From the NCBI GenBank assembly GCA_007695055.1, contig REEM01000178.1, positions 1-33,689 of the forward strand: a stretch of 33,689 nucleotides of DNA, in the 5' to 3' direction. The stretch's first letter is position 1; each line of letters opens with the position of its first letter. Below, in pieces: positions 7,911 through 15,784 of the stretch. Source of the DNA: Spirochaetaceae bacterium. Its GTDB lineage: Bacteria; Spirochaetota; Spirochaetia; DSM-27196; SLAA01. The notes below the pieces were generated by a model that was given only the letters and a program-made list of their open reading frames with translations, was not told the origin of the DNA and did not search any database. The position numbers and the translations under genes were made by a program.

Positions 7911-10127
7911 TTACTCCTCGTTGACTACGAAACGCTCAATCTGTTCCTGCACTCCACCAATACCTTCGTTGTTTCGCTGGCTTAACTCCACAACCGCGTG
8001 AACAGCGCCCCTAATTTCACCGGTGCCACGGGTGATCTCTTCCATGCTGCTGTCTACCTCAGATGCCAGTTCTACCAGATTGTGTACCTCGCTCAGGATA
8101 GCGGAGCTACCCACCTGCATCTCCTGGGAGCCGGAAGAGACCTCGTCACTGATACGACGCAGTGTCTCCAGGGAGTTTAGGACAAGCGAGCCGCCTTTGC
8201 TTTGTTCGGCTAAAGCGTCACTGATCTGATCTTGAATCTGTGAAACCTGAGTGACTGCAGAGCGAATCTCTTCAAATGAGTGCCCGGAAAGGTTTGCCGT
8301 CTCTACTACGGTCTCAATGCGCTGTTGCAAAGATCGCAGCATTGAACCAATGGTGTCTGACTGTTCGGCTGCGTTTTCGGCTAGTTTGCGGATCTCGTCT
8401 GATACTACCGCAAAGCCACGCCCCGCCTCGCCAGCATGTGCTGCCTCGATAGCGGCGTTCATTGCGAGCAGGTTGGTCTGCGCGGCAATGCCGGTGATGA
8501 TGTCATTGGCCTCTCCCAGTCCCTGGGACTGCTGAGAAATCTCTTTAATGATGTCCGTCACAAGCACCAGGTTCTGGTAACCATCTTCCGAGACCCGTTC
8601 TAGTGCCTCGAAACTGCTTCTGCTGGTATCCACATTCGAGGTGACCGACTGCACATTGGCCACCATCTCCTCAACAGCAGAGGAGCTTTCCTCCAGGCTG
8701 TCATTCTGCTCACGAATAACCCGGTTCAGGCTGTCGATGTTTCCAGTGATCTGCTCCACAGTACTTGAGACCGTCTGAATACTCGCGGTTTGACGCCGAT
8801 AGCGGTCACGCACCATCTCAATATTTGCGCCGATCTCTTCGATAGATGCGTGCGTCTGCTCCATGTTTGCCGAGAGCCCTTGTCCTACTTCCTCAAGCGT
8901 ACGAACCGCACCGCGGATACTTACAATGATCCCGTGGAGTTTCTCAACAAAGGTGTTGAAAAACCGTGATAGACGCCCCACCTCATCTTCGCCGCTTACG
9001 GTGAGGCGTTTCGTGAGGTCGCCGCTGCCTTCCGCTATATCGCGCAGCACCGCTCTGGTGACGTCCAGTTGACGCAGCTGAATGCGAATGAGGAAAAACA
9101 CCGCCATTACCATGGCAATGAGACCAAGCACCATGACTGGTATGGTTAAGGAGGTGATGCGGGCAACCGAGGCAAATACCTCGTCCGGCGACACAACCGT
9201 ACCGTAGACGAGTGGACGTGCATAATTGCCGACAAACAACGGTACAAATGACTTAATTGTCATCTCACCTGTGGCGAGAGACATAAACTCTTGCGTGAAG
9301 ATTTCCCCGCGCTCTAGACTTGCCAACAGTGCGGGTGTGTCAGGATCATTCCACTCCGGTGCGGTGCGTCCGACACGATCGGGGAATGGGTGGACAATGA
9401 CCGCACCCTCCGGAGATATCAGGCGTCCAAAGCCCTCTTCGTAGAGTCTGACACCACCCAACTCCTGGTGCAGGGTATCGACAGCAATATCAACGCCCAC
9501 TACGCCAAGCGCCTCGGTACCGCTCATAATTGGGGCCACCAGGCTGATCATGAAGATATCCTGCCCACCTATCTCCGAGAGATGAGGCTCACTCACATAG
9601 TCCCGACCGGATTCAAGAGGCACTCTATAGTACGCCACTGCGTAGAGACTACCGGCCTCAGCCACATCCAGATCTACGCCGCCGTCGGCACGCCGGTAAA
9701 GAGACGGCGCAAAGCGTCCAAGCGAGTCACTGCCCATCTCAGTAGCATTGGCAAATGACGCATCTCCATCACTTAGCGCATCAGGCTCCCATAGCGTCCA
9801 CACACCCAGAAAGTCCTCGTTACGCTCGGCCACCTGGCGCAGCATATGGAGGTACAACGGACGTCGTAGCTCCGGCTCAAGCTCAAAACGAGCGCCCATG
9901 ATCTGAGCCAAGGTTCGCGCCGCGTCTAGCGGTTTCTCAAGCAGGGCATCGGCCCGGTTAGAGTAGGCCTGTGAGAGAGACTCCATGTATAGGATGGATG
10001 TTTGGCGATTCTCTTGAGCTGAAATGGATATACTAATCCAACCCACCATTCCAAAGACTGCAATTAACAGGATGCTCAGTACAAGGGAGGTTTTGAGCTT
10101 AATACTCATGCTGCGGAAAACCTGCAT
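7911..10127 (-). CDS. Methyl-accepting chemotaxis protein
   Basis: A 738-residue transmembrane chemoreceptor. A first membrane segment (about residues 13-34) is followed by a large extracytoplasmic sensor of about 290 residues that resembles a double Cache domain (WTLWEPDAL, YAVAYYRVPLESGRDYVSEP, GVVGVDIAVD). A second membrane segment lies near 325-350, then a HAMP linker and the methyl-accepting signalling domain, with the conserved hairpin tip around AAQTNLLAMNAAIEAAHAGEAGRGFAVV (about 545-575), which binds CheA and CheW. The ligand is not predictable; dCache domains often bind amino acids or carboxylates. A second possible start (MSIKLK) lies 6 codons downstream. An AGAGG-type ribosome site and a candidate promoter precede the gene. 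Confidence 0.95.
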   Translation of the reverse strand: MQVFRSMSIKLKTSLVLSILLIAVFGMVGWISISISAQENRQTSILYMESLSQAYSNRADALLEKPLDAARTLAQIMGARFELEPELRRPLYLHMLRQVAERNEDFLGVWTLWEPDALSDGDASFANATEMGSDSLGRFAPSLYRRADGGVDLDVAEAGSLYAVAYYRVPLESGRDYVSEPHLSEIGGQDIFMISLVAPIMSGTEALGVVGVDIAVDTLHQELGGVRLYEEGFGRLISPEGAVIVHPFPDRVGRTAPEWNDPDTPALLASLERGEIFTQEFMSLATGEMTIKSFVPLFVGNYARPLVYGTVVSPDEVFASVARITSLTIPVMVLGLIAMVMAVFFLIRIQLRQLDVTRAVLRDIAEGSGDLTKRLTVSGEDEVGRLSRFFNTFVEKLHGIIVSIRGAVRTLEEVGQGLSANMEQTHASIEEIGANIEMVRDRYRRQTASIQTVSSTVEQITGNIDSLNRVIREQNDSLEESSSAVEEMVANVQSVTSNVDTSRSSFEALERVSEDGYQNLVLVTDIIKEISQQSQGLGEANDIITGIAAQTNLLAMNAAIEAAHAGEAGRGFAVVSDEIRKLAENAAEQSDTIGSMLRSLQQRIETVVETANLSGHSFEEIRSAVTQVSQIQDQISDALAEQSKGGSLVLNSLETLRRISDEVSSGSQEMQVGSSAILSEVHNLVELASEVDSSMEEITRGTGEIRGAVHAVVELSQRNNEGIGGVQEQIERFVVNEE

Positions 10128-10170
10128 CAGGACAACCTCTTTCTTTATAAACTATTTGCTATGGAATTCT

Positions 10171-10200
10171 TTTGTATCATGTACTTTTAGGTACTGTCCA
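10171..10200 (-). promoter_or_regulatory. Predicted promoter of the chemotaxis receptor
   Basis: Minus strand: TGGACA (plus 10195-10200), an 18-bp spacer, then TACAAA (plus 10171-10176), about 44 bp upstream of the receptor start. The -35 matches the sigma-70 consensus 5 of 6. The spacer carries a short GTAC-N6-GTAC symmetric element. Confidence 0.45.
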
Positions 10201-10268
10201 TAAAAACATCCCGAGTGATTACGCGCCACGTGCTATACTTGGCCGGGTACACCACACAGGAGGGGCCT

Positions 10269-10682
10269 ATGCAACCGCGAACTCATGCCAGCCTAACCGA
10301 ACTTGTAGGGACGGTAGTTGGCACGAGCGCGGTTGCCTTTGCGGCCGTCTGGCTTCTGTGGTTTGTGGCTGGACTCTTTGGTATACCGGCCCAAGGAGTT
10401 ACTCCGAGCGGTACCGTGGTTAATTTCACCTGGCAAGTGCTGCTTGTCATGAGTGCCGGGCTCTCAGCAGCTTCCGCGGGAGTTGTGCGGCTGTGCTTGT
10501 GGCTGAACCTGAGTCGACTTTTCTTTCTCATGATGGGGGTTGGGGTGGGGCTTGCTGCATCGGTCTTTGCTCTTCTGCGCCCGGCAGAAATCGACATTGC
10601 GCCCCGCCTTGTGCAGGTCGGTAGCTACTATATTTTGTATCTTGCGCTCATACCTGTGATGGCGCGAACACTACCGAGTTAG
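10269..10682 (+). CDS. Hypothetical membrane protein (137 aa)
   Basis: The start ATG at 10269 follows a strong AGGAGG site. The protein has about four hydrophobic segments (roughly residues 10-38, 52-73, 78-102 and 115-133) separated by short polar loops, so it is predicted to be an integral inner-membrane protein. I recognise no family. It lies alone, divergent from the chemotaxis receptor, and is followed by a GC-rich hairpin. A TATACT -10-like box is at 10234-10239 but no convincing -35 accompanies it. Confidence 0.7.
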   Translation: MQPRTHASLTELVGTVVGTSAVAFAAVWLLWFVAGLFGIPAQGVTPSGTVVNFTWQVLLVMSAGLSAASAGVVRLCLWLNLSRLFFLMMGVGVGLAASVFALLRPAEIDIAPRLVQVGSYYILYLALIPVMARTLPS

Positions 10683-10702
10683 CCTGAGAGGACGGCTGCC
10701 CC

Positions 10703-10722
10703 GTCCTAGCGGCGGCTAGGAC
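10703..10722. terminator. GC-rich hairpin between convergent genes
   Basis: Perfect 8-bp arms GTCCTAGC / GCTAGGAC with a 4-base loop lie 20 bp after the stop of the membrane protein gene, in a convergent intergenic region. There is no T tract, so intrinsic termination is uncertain; it may be an mRNA 3' end stabiliser. Confidence 0.35.
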
Positions 10723-10804
10723 AGAGGCCAACGCTATTCCGGCGGCGGCCACCACCAGGCGCGGCCACCACCGAACAAGGTCTGACTCAATGAGTAGTTT
10801 GTAC

Positions 10805-11086
10805 CTATTCCTTTCGCTTGCCTTGGAAGACCTTGGTGCCTACTAAGAGCACCTGAGCCACGGCGATCACCACCAGCGAGTAGCTACCAAGGCGCAGCGC
10901 AAAGGCGACCTTGTGCATGTCGTGGTGAATTTCTTCCATGTCCTCGGCTATGGCTTCCATGTACCCAAGAAACTCAGGATTCATTTCTACCTGGCCCCAG
11001 CTTGCTATTGGAAGGACGAACATCAGAAGCAGAAGTGCTCCGAAAAAGATTGCGGGCTTGTTTGCTCGCGATAAGATAGTGCTCAT
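10805..11086 (-). CDS. Small membrane protein, possibly iron-regulated
   Basis: A 93-residue protein starting at an ATG at 11086 with a good AGAGGAG site. Residues 11-30 form a signal-peptide-like or membrane segment. An acidic/His-containing middle follows (EDMEEIHHDMHK), then a second hydrophobic segment (about residues 65-85) and a basic tail. I recognise no family. The His/Glu/Asp/Met cluster could bind metal, which is speculation. The gene is divergent from the feo operon and has a near-consensus promoter with a DtxR-like palindrome lying over the predicted transcription start, so iron-dependent control is plausible. Confidence 0.72.
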   Translation of the reverse strand: MSTILSRANKPAIFFGALLLLMFVLPIASWGQVEMNPEFLGYMEAIAEDMEEIHHDMHKVAFALRLGSYSLVVIAVAQVLLVGTKVFQGKRKE

Positions 11087-11130
11087 GGTAAACTCCTCTT
11101 GCTGTGCGCATAGTTCGGCGCGTAAAATAT

Positions 11131-11149
11131 AAGTAGGCATGCCTAACTT
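11131..11149. promoter_or_regulatory. DtxR/IdeR-like palindrome over the transcription start
   Basis: A perfect 12-bp palindrome TAGGCATGCCTA (11134-11145). Read on the minus strand from 11146, it matches about 12 of 19 positions of the DtxR/IdeR consensus TWAGGTTAGSCTAACCTWA as I remember it. Its position just downstream of the -10 box suits a repressor. The regulator gene is not in the window. Confidence 0.5.
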
Positions 11150-11156
11150 GGGCTGA

Positions 11157-11185
11157 ACTGTAACCCGGGGTGGCCTCGGTGTCAA
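11157..11185 (-). promoter_or_regulatory. Strong promoter of the small membrane protein gene
   Basis: Minus strand: perfect TTGACA (plus 11180-11185), a 17-bp spacer, TACAGT (plus 11157-11162). The predicted start is near 11150, directly beside the palindrome at 11131-11149. This is the best sigma-70-like promoter in the region. Confidence 0.65.
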
Positions 11186-11236
11186 GCAAAATTCTATAAA
11201 AAAATACCTTGACAAACTGCTCAGCTAATGACAGAG

Positions 11237-11255
11237 TTATGCCAGGCTAACTTTC
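11237..11255. promoter_or_regulatory. DtxR/IdeR-like box before the feo operon
   Basis: Positions 11237-11255 match about 14 of 19 positions of the DtxR/IdeR consensus, including an intact right half AGGCTAAC. A TATGAT -10-like box follows immediately (11256-11261), so a bound repressor would sit between -35 and -10. The -35 is poor. A perfect TTGACA at 11209-11214 is too far from this -10. Confidence 0.5.
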
Positions 11256-11267
11256 TATGATCAAGCT

Positions 11268-11491
11268 AATACCCAAGAATCGGGACGATAATTCTGTCCC
11301 ATTGCTTTACAGCGGAATTGGTACACTTTTGCGGTTTCTCATGACCGTGGTGTTTTTCCTTCACCATGGACCGTCCGGAATACGCAAGTGCGCATCTTCA
11401 CCCCACCTCGTCAGTCGATGTGGGAGTTGCCCAGTGAGTAGTCGTTGCCGAAAGTCTACTGATCGTTTCTAGCCTTGCGTTGGGGGATACT
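11268..11491 (+). other. Long leader of the feo operon
   Basis: If transcription starts about 7 bp after the TATGAT box, the leader is about 220 nt. It holds a hairpin with 8-bp arms (11345-11352 with 11362-11369, one G-U pair) and a second CCCAC/GTGGG pairing near 11400. No known riboswitch was recognised. A 71-codon frame (11257-11472) crosses it but lacks a ribosome site and would start before the predicted transcript. Confidence 0.35.
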
Positions 11492-12361
11492 ATGAAAGAA
11501 ACTGAACTGCCAGCAGAACAACCAAGAAAGCTCCTTGCGGTTATACTCCGACTTGAACGGCTTGCTCAGCGCAGCCCTGTATTCAGACGACTCTACACCT
11601 TCCTCTTCTACCGGCGTATTCTGGAGATAGAGATCACCGAGGCACAGCTACCAGTTGGCGCACGTGTGCTTCATGTTGGGTGCGGCCCCTTTCCTGTGTC
11701 TGCTCTTGCGCTGGCGGACAAGGGCTTCACCGTTACTGCCATAGACCGTGACCCGGAGACAGTCCGTACTGCAGCGCAGAGTTTTGGGGGCCGCGGAATT
11801 ACCTTTGTCTGTGCCGATGCTCAGGGCTTTGACTACAGTGGCTTCGAGGCCGTGTTTGTAGCGCTGCATGTTGCCCCACGCCGGGAAGTCTTGCAGGCAA
11901 TAGTCGCCTCGGCCGACCAAGGCACACAAGTCCTTGTCAGAAATGCCCGCGGAGCCCTGAAGAAGGAGTACACCAGCATTCGGGTGGAGGACTGTAAACA
12001 GGATATGGAGTCCATCACACATCGACTGCCTGGACAGAAGGAGCTTCTGGTACTTAGACGGCCTTCCTTGACCAGCTTAGCCGCCGCCAATGGTTCGTGT
12101 GCCGTCTGTTCTCTGTGCGATCTTTCGGCTCACCAGGGAGGCACCATTTCGGCTGTTCCAGATCTTCCCCAACTGGCCGCAATGGGCTTCCGGCCGGGAA
12201 AGGACTGCACAATTGTTGCGGTTCAGCCCTGGGGTGGGCCGGTAATCTGTGCCGTTGCTGGTCGGGAAATTGCTCTGGAACGCGGAGTTGCCGCGACGGT
12301 GCACCTGGAAGCCGACTCTGTTAAGCCTTTACCGAGTCATACGCGAGCCCGAGTAGTTTAA
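11492..12361 (+). CDS. Methyltransferase-FeoA fusion protein
   Basis: A 289-residue two-domain protein. Residues about 50-190 form a class I SAM-dependent methyltransferase-like domain, with motif I VLHVGCGPFP (Gly-rich SAM loop, 59-68) and the acidic loop AIDRD (83-87). The Pro after GCG recalls nicotianamine-synthase-like proteins. Residues about 210-275 form a FeoA SH3-like domain (AAMGFRPGKDCTIVAVQPWGGPVICAVAGREIALERG). A CAVCSLC cluster (Cys 203, 206, 209) joins the two. FeoA normally is a separate small cytoplasmic partner of FeoB. The ATG at 11492 follows GGGGGA and is preferred to a TTG 12 bp earlier. The stop overlaps the feoB ATG by one base (TAATG), implying coupled translation. 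The methyl acceptor or aminocarboxypropyl role is unknown. Confidence 0.8.
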   Translation: MKETELPAEQPRKLLAVILRLERLAQRSPVFRRLYTFLFYRRILEIEITEAQLPVGARVLHVGCGPFPVSALALADKGFTVTAIDRDPETVRTAAQSFGGRGITFVCADAQGFDYSGFEAVFVALHVAPRREVLQAIVASADQGTQVLVRNARGALKKEYTSIRVEDCKQDMESITHRLPGQKELLVLRRPSLTSLAAANGSCAVCSLCDLSAHQGGTISAVPDLPQLAAMGFRPGKDCTIVAVQPWGGPVICAVAGREIALERGVAATVHLEADSVKPLPSHTRARVV

Positions 12362-14121
12362 TGTCCTGTCACAGCTCCCCAGATCTCGGGCCTCGCAATG
12401 GACGACAGGTTCTGTTGGTGGGGCCGCCGAATGTAGGCAAGAGCGTACTCTTTGGGCACCTGACTGGCCTGACCGTCTCGGTTGCAAACTACGCCGGAAC
12501 AACGGTAGAGCTTGCTCGTGGTCGAGGGCAGTTCGGGTCCTGTGAAACTGCAGTCATAGATCTACCCGGAACCTACACCCTGTCTGCAACGAATGAAGCA
12601 GAAGAGGTTGCAACCAAGATTCTCTCCTCACAAGCCGACCTGGTTCTCATTGTGGCCGATGCACTGCATCTAGAGGCAAGCCTGTACCTAGTGCAGCAGG
12701 TACTCGGCTTAGGTCACAGGGCCGTGGTCATTCTGAATAGGGTCGATGTCGCCGCGGATCGCGGGATTGTGATAGATGCGCAGAGTCTCTCTTGGGAACT
12801 CGGCGTTCCCGTGGTGCCGACCGTAGCGGTGCGCGGAGAGGGACTCGAGGAACTGAATCGTGTCATTGCTGACCGGTTGGAGAATCCTGTCGCACCACCG
12901 GACGCACCTGCGCACATAGATGACGAAACCCTCTGGCGGCGGGCTGAGGAGATTGCCAGGCGTGTCGAGCAGCGTGTCGAGCAGGGGCTGACGCGGAATC
13001 AACGCATGACAAACCGCCTCATTCACCCATGGCCGGGGATACCCATTGCGCTGCTTATACTCACTTTGGCATTTGGCGTCATAATTGGACTTGGCATGGG
13101 CGCTCGACAGTTCATTCTGTTGCCGGTTGCCCGTGGATATATCTTCCCCATTATTCGTTCGGCCGTGCTTGGAGTGACGTCGCCGGGGTTCTTGCAAAGT
13201 GTTCTCATAGGAGAGTACGGATTCCTCATTAAGGGCATTGAGTGGCCGTTCACCCTCGTGCTTCCCTACGTGGTCTCGTTCTACCTGGTCATTAGCATTC
13301 TGGAAGACAGCGGATACCTGCCACGCCTGGCAGTACTGCTTGACAGTAGCCTGAGTCGAGTGGGCTTACGCGGGTCCCATACTATATCCTTACTGCTGGG
13401 TTACGGGTGTGCCATTCCGGGTATTCTCTCGGCGCGGGCAATGGGCTCTCACAAAGAGCGGGTGATCCTGGCGACCCTCATTTCTTTGGCTGTCCCCTGT
13501 ATTTCGCAAACCGGCGCACTGTTCGCGCTCCTTGCGGAAGCCTCGGTCTTGCTCGTACCGGCCCTCTTTGGACTTTCCTTTGCGGTTATGTTTGTGGCTG
13601 GCGCAATTATGGACAAGCTGCTCCCGGGCCGCCGCTCACAGCTCGTGTTTGAGATGCCGGTCCTGCTGCGACCACAGCCACGGGTTATAGGCAGAAAGGT
13701 GCGCGGCCAGATCATTCACTACCTGTATGACGGTGCTCTGCCCATGGTGGTGGCTGTCGGCGTTGCGGCCATTCTCTACGAGACAGGGGTGTTGGTAGTT
13801 CTGGCGCGCCTGCTCTCGCCGCTGGTGACCGGGTGGCTGCGCCTTCCGGCCGAGGCGGCCGTGCCCCTTGTGCTTGGTGTCGTGCGCCGCGAACTCACTG
13901 TCTTGCCGCTGCTTGAGATGGATCTCACCTCACTTCAGCTCTTTGTCGGCGCCACGGTCGGCCTGTTCTACGTCCCCTGCATTGCGGTCGTTGCCACCTT
14001 GCACAGGGAGTTCGGCCCTGGCGTAGCCATTCGATTGCTCCTACTCACCACCGGCGTCGCCTTTCTCCTTGGCGGCGTCATAGCCCAGATTGGCGCACTG
14101 CCTGCCTTGTTTCTCGGGTAG
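12361..14121 (+). CDS. feoB: Ferrous iron transporter FeoB
   Basis: A 586-residue FeoB: an N-terminal GTPase domain followed by a polytopic permease. G motifs: G1 GPPNVGKS (21-28), G2 NYAGTT (43-48), G3 DLPG (67-70), G4 NRVD (126-129, where NxxD gives guanine specificity), G5 near 155. The transport domain has the Gly-rich Cys motif GYGCAIPG and the second gate region QTGALFALL / VPLVLGVVRRELTVLP typical of the family. It is shorter than E. coli FeoB (773 aa), mostly through a reduced helical spacer and a missing cytoplasmic tail. It imports Fe(II) across the inner membrane. It is translationally coupled to the methyltransferase-FeoA fusion and probably iron-repressed through the upstream DtxR-like box. 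Confidence 0.95.
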   Translation: MSCHSSPDLGPRNGRQVLLVGPPNVGKSVLFGHLTGLTVSVANYAGTTVELARGRGQFGSCETAVIDLPGTYTLSATNEAEEVATKILSSQADLVLIVADALHLEASLYLVQQVLGLGHRAVVILNRVDVAADRGIVIDAQSLSWELGVPVVPTVAVRGEGLEELNRVIADRLENPVAPPDAPAHIDDETLWRRAEEIARRVEQRVEQGLTRNQRMTNRLIHPWPGIPIALLILTLAFGVIIGLGMGARQFILLPVARGYIFPIIRSAVLGVTSPGFLQSVLIGEYGFLIKGIEWPFTLVLPYVVSFYLVISILEDSGYLPRLAVLLDSSLSRVGLRGSHTISLLLGYGCAIPGILSARAMGSHKERVILATLISLAVPCISQTGALFALLAEASVLLVPALFGLSFAVMFVAGAIMDKLLPGRRSQLVFEMPVLLRPQPRVIGRKVRGQIIHYLYDGALPMVVAVGVAAILYETGVLVVLARLLSPLVTGWLRLPAEAAVPLVLGVVRRELTVLPLLEMDLTSLQLFVGATVGLFYVPCIAVVATLHREFGPGVAIRLLLLTTGVAFLLGGVIAQIGALPALFLG

Positions 14122-14445
14122 CCCCCGCTCACGCGACCCCCGATCGGGCAGCCCCGAAAAGCGCGAAGACATTTTCCCGACCACTACCAGACCGAAAAGC
14201 TATTTTCAAACTAGCTCAGACTCGCGTGAGATAATACAACAAAACTAGTAATATCTCACGTGACCCTGATACTCCGAGCAATTCGCATTTTGGATCTCGT
14301 CGTTGGCAAGCACCTGCAATACCGCCCTCATAGTTGACGACTGCACTCCAGTTTTACGAGCTTTTAGGGTAGCCTGGTGACGGCACCGTAGACGCATGCA
14401 GGAGCACGGCAGCTACATCGACCTGAGCAGGTGAAGGACTATGTT
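14122..14445. other. Intergenic region after feoB, holding repeat copy A
   Basis: It contains a short palindrome (CCCGATCGGG, near 14140) after feoB that is not followed by a T tract, the 63-bp repeat copy A (14215-14277), and the leader of the sugar dehydrogenase with an AGGTGAAGGA ribosome site. No gene is visible apart from a 25-codon frame starting inside the repeat. Confidence 0.6.
14215..14277 (+). repeat. 63-bp palindromic repeat, copy A
   Basis: Left arm CTCAGACTCGC, stem GTGAGAT (14226-14232), 20-base core (14233-14252), stem ATCTCAC (14253-14259), right arm GTGACCCTGATA followed by CTCCGA. The arms form an imperfect palindrome (14 of 17 bases pair-able over arm plus stem), so single strands can fold into a long hairpin. 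The reverse complement occurs at 17370-17432 with one difference. A related copy with flipped core is at 27764-27826. Confidence 0.9.
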
Positions 14446-15696
14446 ATGCAAGGTATAGGGACAAAGATTTTCATGGGGTTGGTTACAATCGTGCTTCCGG
14501 CGCTCGTCGTTCCGGCATGTGTAAACGCCGACGGCGGCGGAAGCACCGGTGGCGGAGCTGCCGAGGAAATAGAAGTAGTGGTGGAACCGGTGCTGGAGGG
14601 CTTGGAGCGGCCTTGGGCGTTGGCCTTTCTTCCGGGTAGGGGCGACCTCGCGCTGGTTACGGAAAGAACGGGGCGGCTCAACCTGGTGAACCTTGCCGAC
14701 GGCTCGCGTGAACGAATTTCGGGACTTCCAGCCATTGCTAACCCCGGGCGGGCAGGCCTCTTAGATGTGGCGCTGCACCCGGAGTTTGCGGGCGGGGAAC
14801 AGAACTGGGTGTATATCACCTACGTTACGCAGGGCTCCGGAGGCTACGCTCTTACGCTTGGCCGTGGCCGCCTGGATCTTCCGGGCCGCGCCCTGACCGA
14901 GTTCGAAGAGCTTTTCGTTGCCACTCCCTTTGACACCGGAAACCACTATGGGGCACGCATGGTGTTTGACGATGCAGGATACCTCTATGTCACCTCGGGT
15001 GACCGGCAGGCGCCGCACCGGCTGCAGGCAGATCACCCCTCGCAGGATCTGCAGAGCTACCACGGAAAGACCATACGTCTGTATGCCGACGGCAGCATCC
15101 CGCAGGACAATCCCTTTGTGGGCGACCCAAACGCGCTGGACGCTATCTACACCTATGGGCACCGGAACCATCAGGGCATGGCTATTCACCCCGAGACCGG
15201 AGACATTTGGCAGAACGAGCATGGTGAGGGCGACGGTGATGAGATGAACGTCCTGCGAATAAGCGACGGAACTGCGGCAGGCAGCAACTACGGGTGGCCC
15301 ATTGCAACCTACGGTCGTGACTACCGCAGTGGCGCCGAGATTGGCGTGCTGCCACCCGACAACCCGGACACGGTGAACCCGGTTCACTGGTGGGAACGCG
15401 GCGATGACGGCGGATTCCCGCCCTCCGGCCTGGCCATTTACATGGGCGACGCCTTCCCGGCCTGGCGCGGGCAACTGCTTATGGGAAACCTGGCCGACCA
15501 GTATCTGGCCCGTTTTGACATAGACAACTTTGGGGTGGTGGACGGCAGAAGCCAGGGGCACGACCATGAGTACCGGCTGCTTGAGGGCCGCGGGTGGCGC
15601 ATTCGTGACGTGCGGGTGCACCCCCAGACCGGGTACATCTACGTACTGGTAGATGCCAACTCCGCACCGCTGGTCCGACTGCGGCCAGCGGGCTGA
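14446..15696 (+). CDS. PQQ-dependent sugar dehydrogenase-like lipoprotein
   Basis: A 416-residue beta-propeller of the soluble aldose/glucose dehydrogenase family (sGDH, E. coli YliI), which uses PQQ and calcium to oxidise sugars outside the cytoplasm. Visible family motifs: ERPWALAFLP, LLDVALHPEF, GNHYGARMVFDDAGYLYVTSGDR (with the His expected to act as base), YGHRNHQGMA, EHGEGDGDEMN, SNYGWP, PPSGLAIYMGDAFPAWRG and GRIRDV-like WRIRDVRVHP. A signal peptide ends in VVPAC with Cys25, so it is probably lipid-anchored, followed by a Gly/Ser linker. Start: the ATG at 14446, 8 bases after GAAGGA, is preferred to a GTG 15 bp upstream. No PQQ biosynthesis genes are in the window, so PQQ may be scavenged. 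It is enclosed with the sulfhydrylase gene by inverted repeats A and B. Confidence 0.9.
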   Translation: MQGIGTKIFMGLVTIVLPALVVPACVNADGGGSTGGGAAEEIEVVVEPVLEGLERPWALAFLPGRGDLALVTERTGRLNLVNLADGSRERISGLPAIANPGRAGLLDVALHPEFAGGEQNWVYITYVTQGSGGYALTLGRGRLDLPGRALTEFEELFVATPFDTGNHYGARMVFDDAGYLYVTSGDRQAPHRLQADHPSQDLQSYHGKTIRLYADGSIPQDNPFVGDPNALDAIYTYGHRNHQGMAIHPETGDIWQNEHGEGDGDEMNVLRISDGTAAGSNYGWPIATYGRDYRSGAEIGVLPPDNPDTVNPVHWWERGDDGGFPPSGLAIYMGDAFPAWRGQLLMGNLADQYLARFDIDNFGVVDGRSQGHDHEYRLLEGRGWRIRDVRVHPQTGYIYVLVDANSAPLVRLRPAG

Positions 15697-15748
15697 CTGG
15701 GTGGGCTGGCCCCGCACGTGCCATGGGTTTGCCCAGGGCCTGTCCGGC

Positions 15749-15772
15749 GCCCGGCTGCCTCAAGCGCCGGGC
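15749..15772. terminator. GC hairpin between convergent genes
   Basis: Arms GCCCGGC (15749-15755) and GCCGGGC (15766-15772) with a 10-base loop lie between the convergent sugar dehydrogenase and sulfhydrylase genes, where a bidirectional terminator is expected. No T tract follows on either strand, so this is tentative. Confidence 0.35.
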
Positions 15773-15784
15773 CGCTAAGCCAGG

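Noticed and set aside
11257-11472. A 71-codon frame with a hydrophobic start and several cysteines near feoB, suggestive of a FeoB-associated Cys-rich protein
   Set aside because: No ribosome site, its ATG overlaps the predicted -10 box so it would precede the transcript, and codon third positions are less GC-rich than in neighbouring genes.
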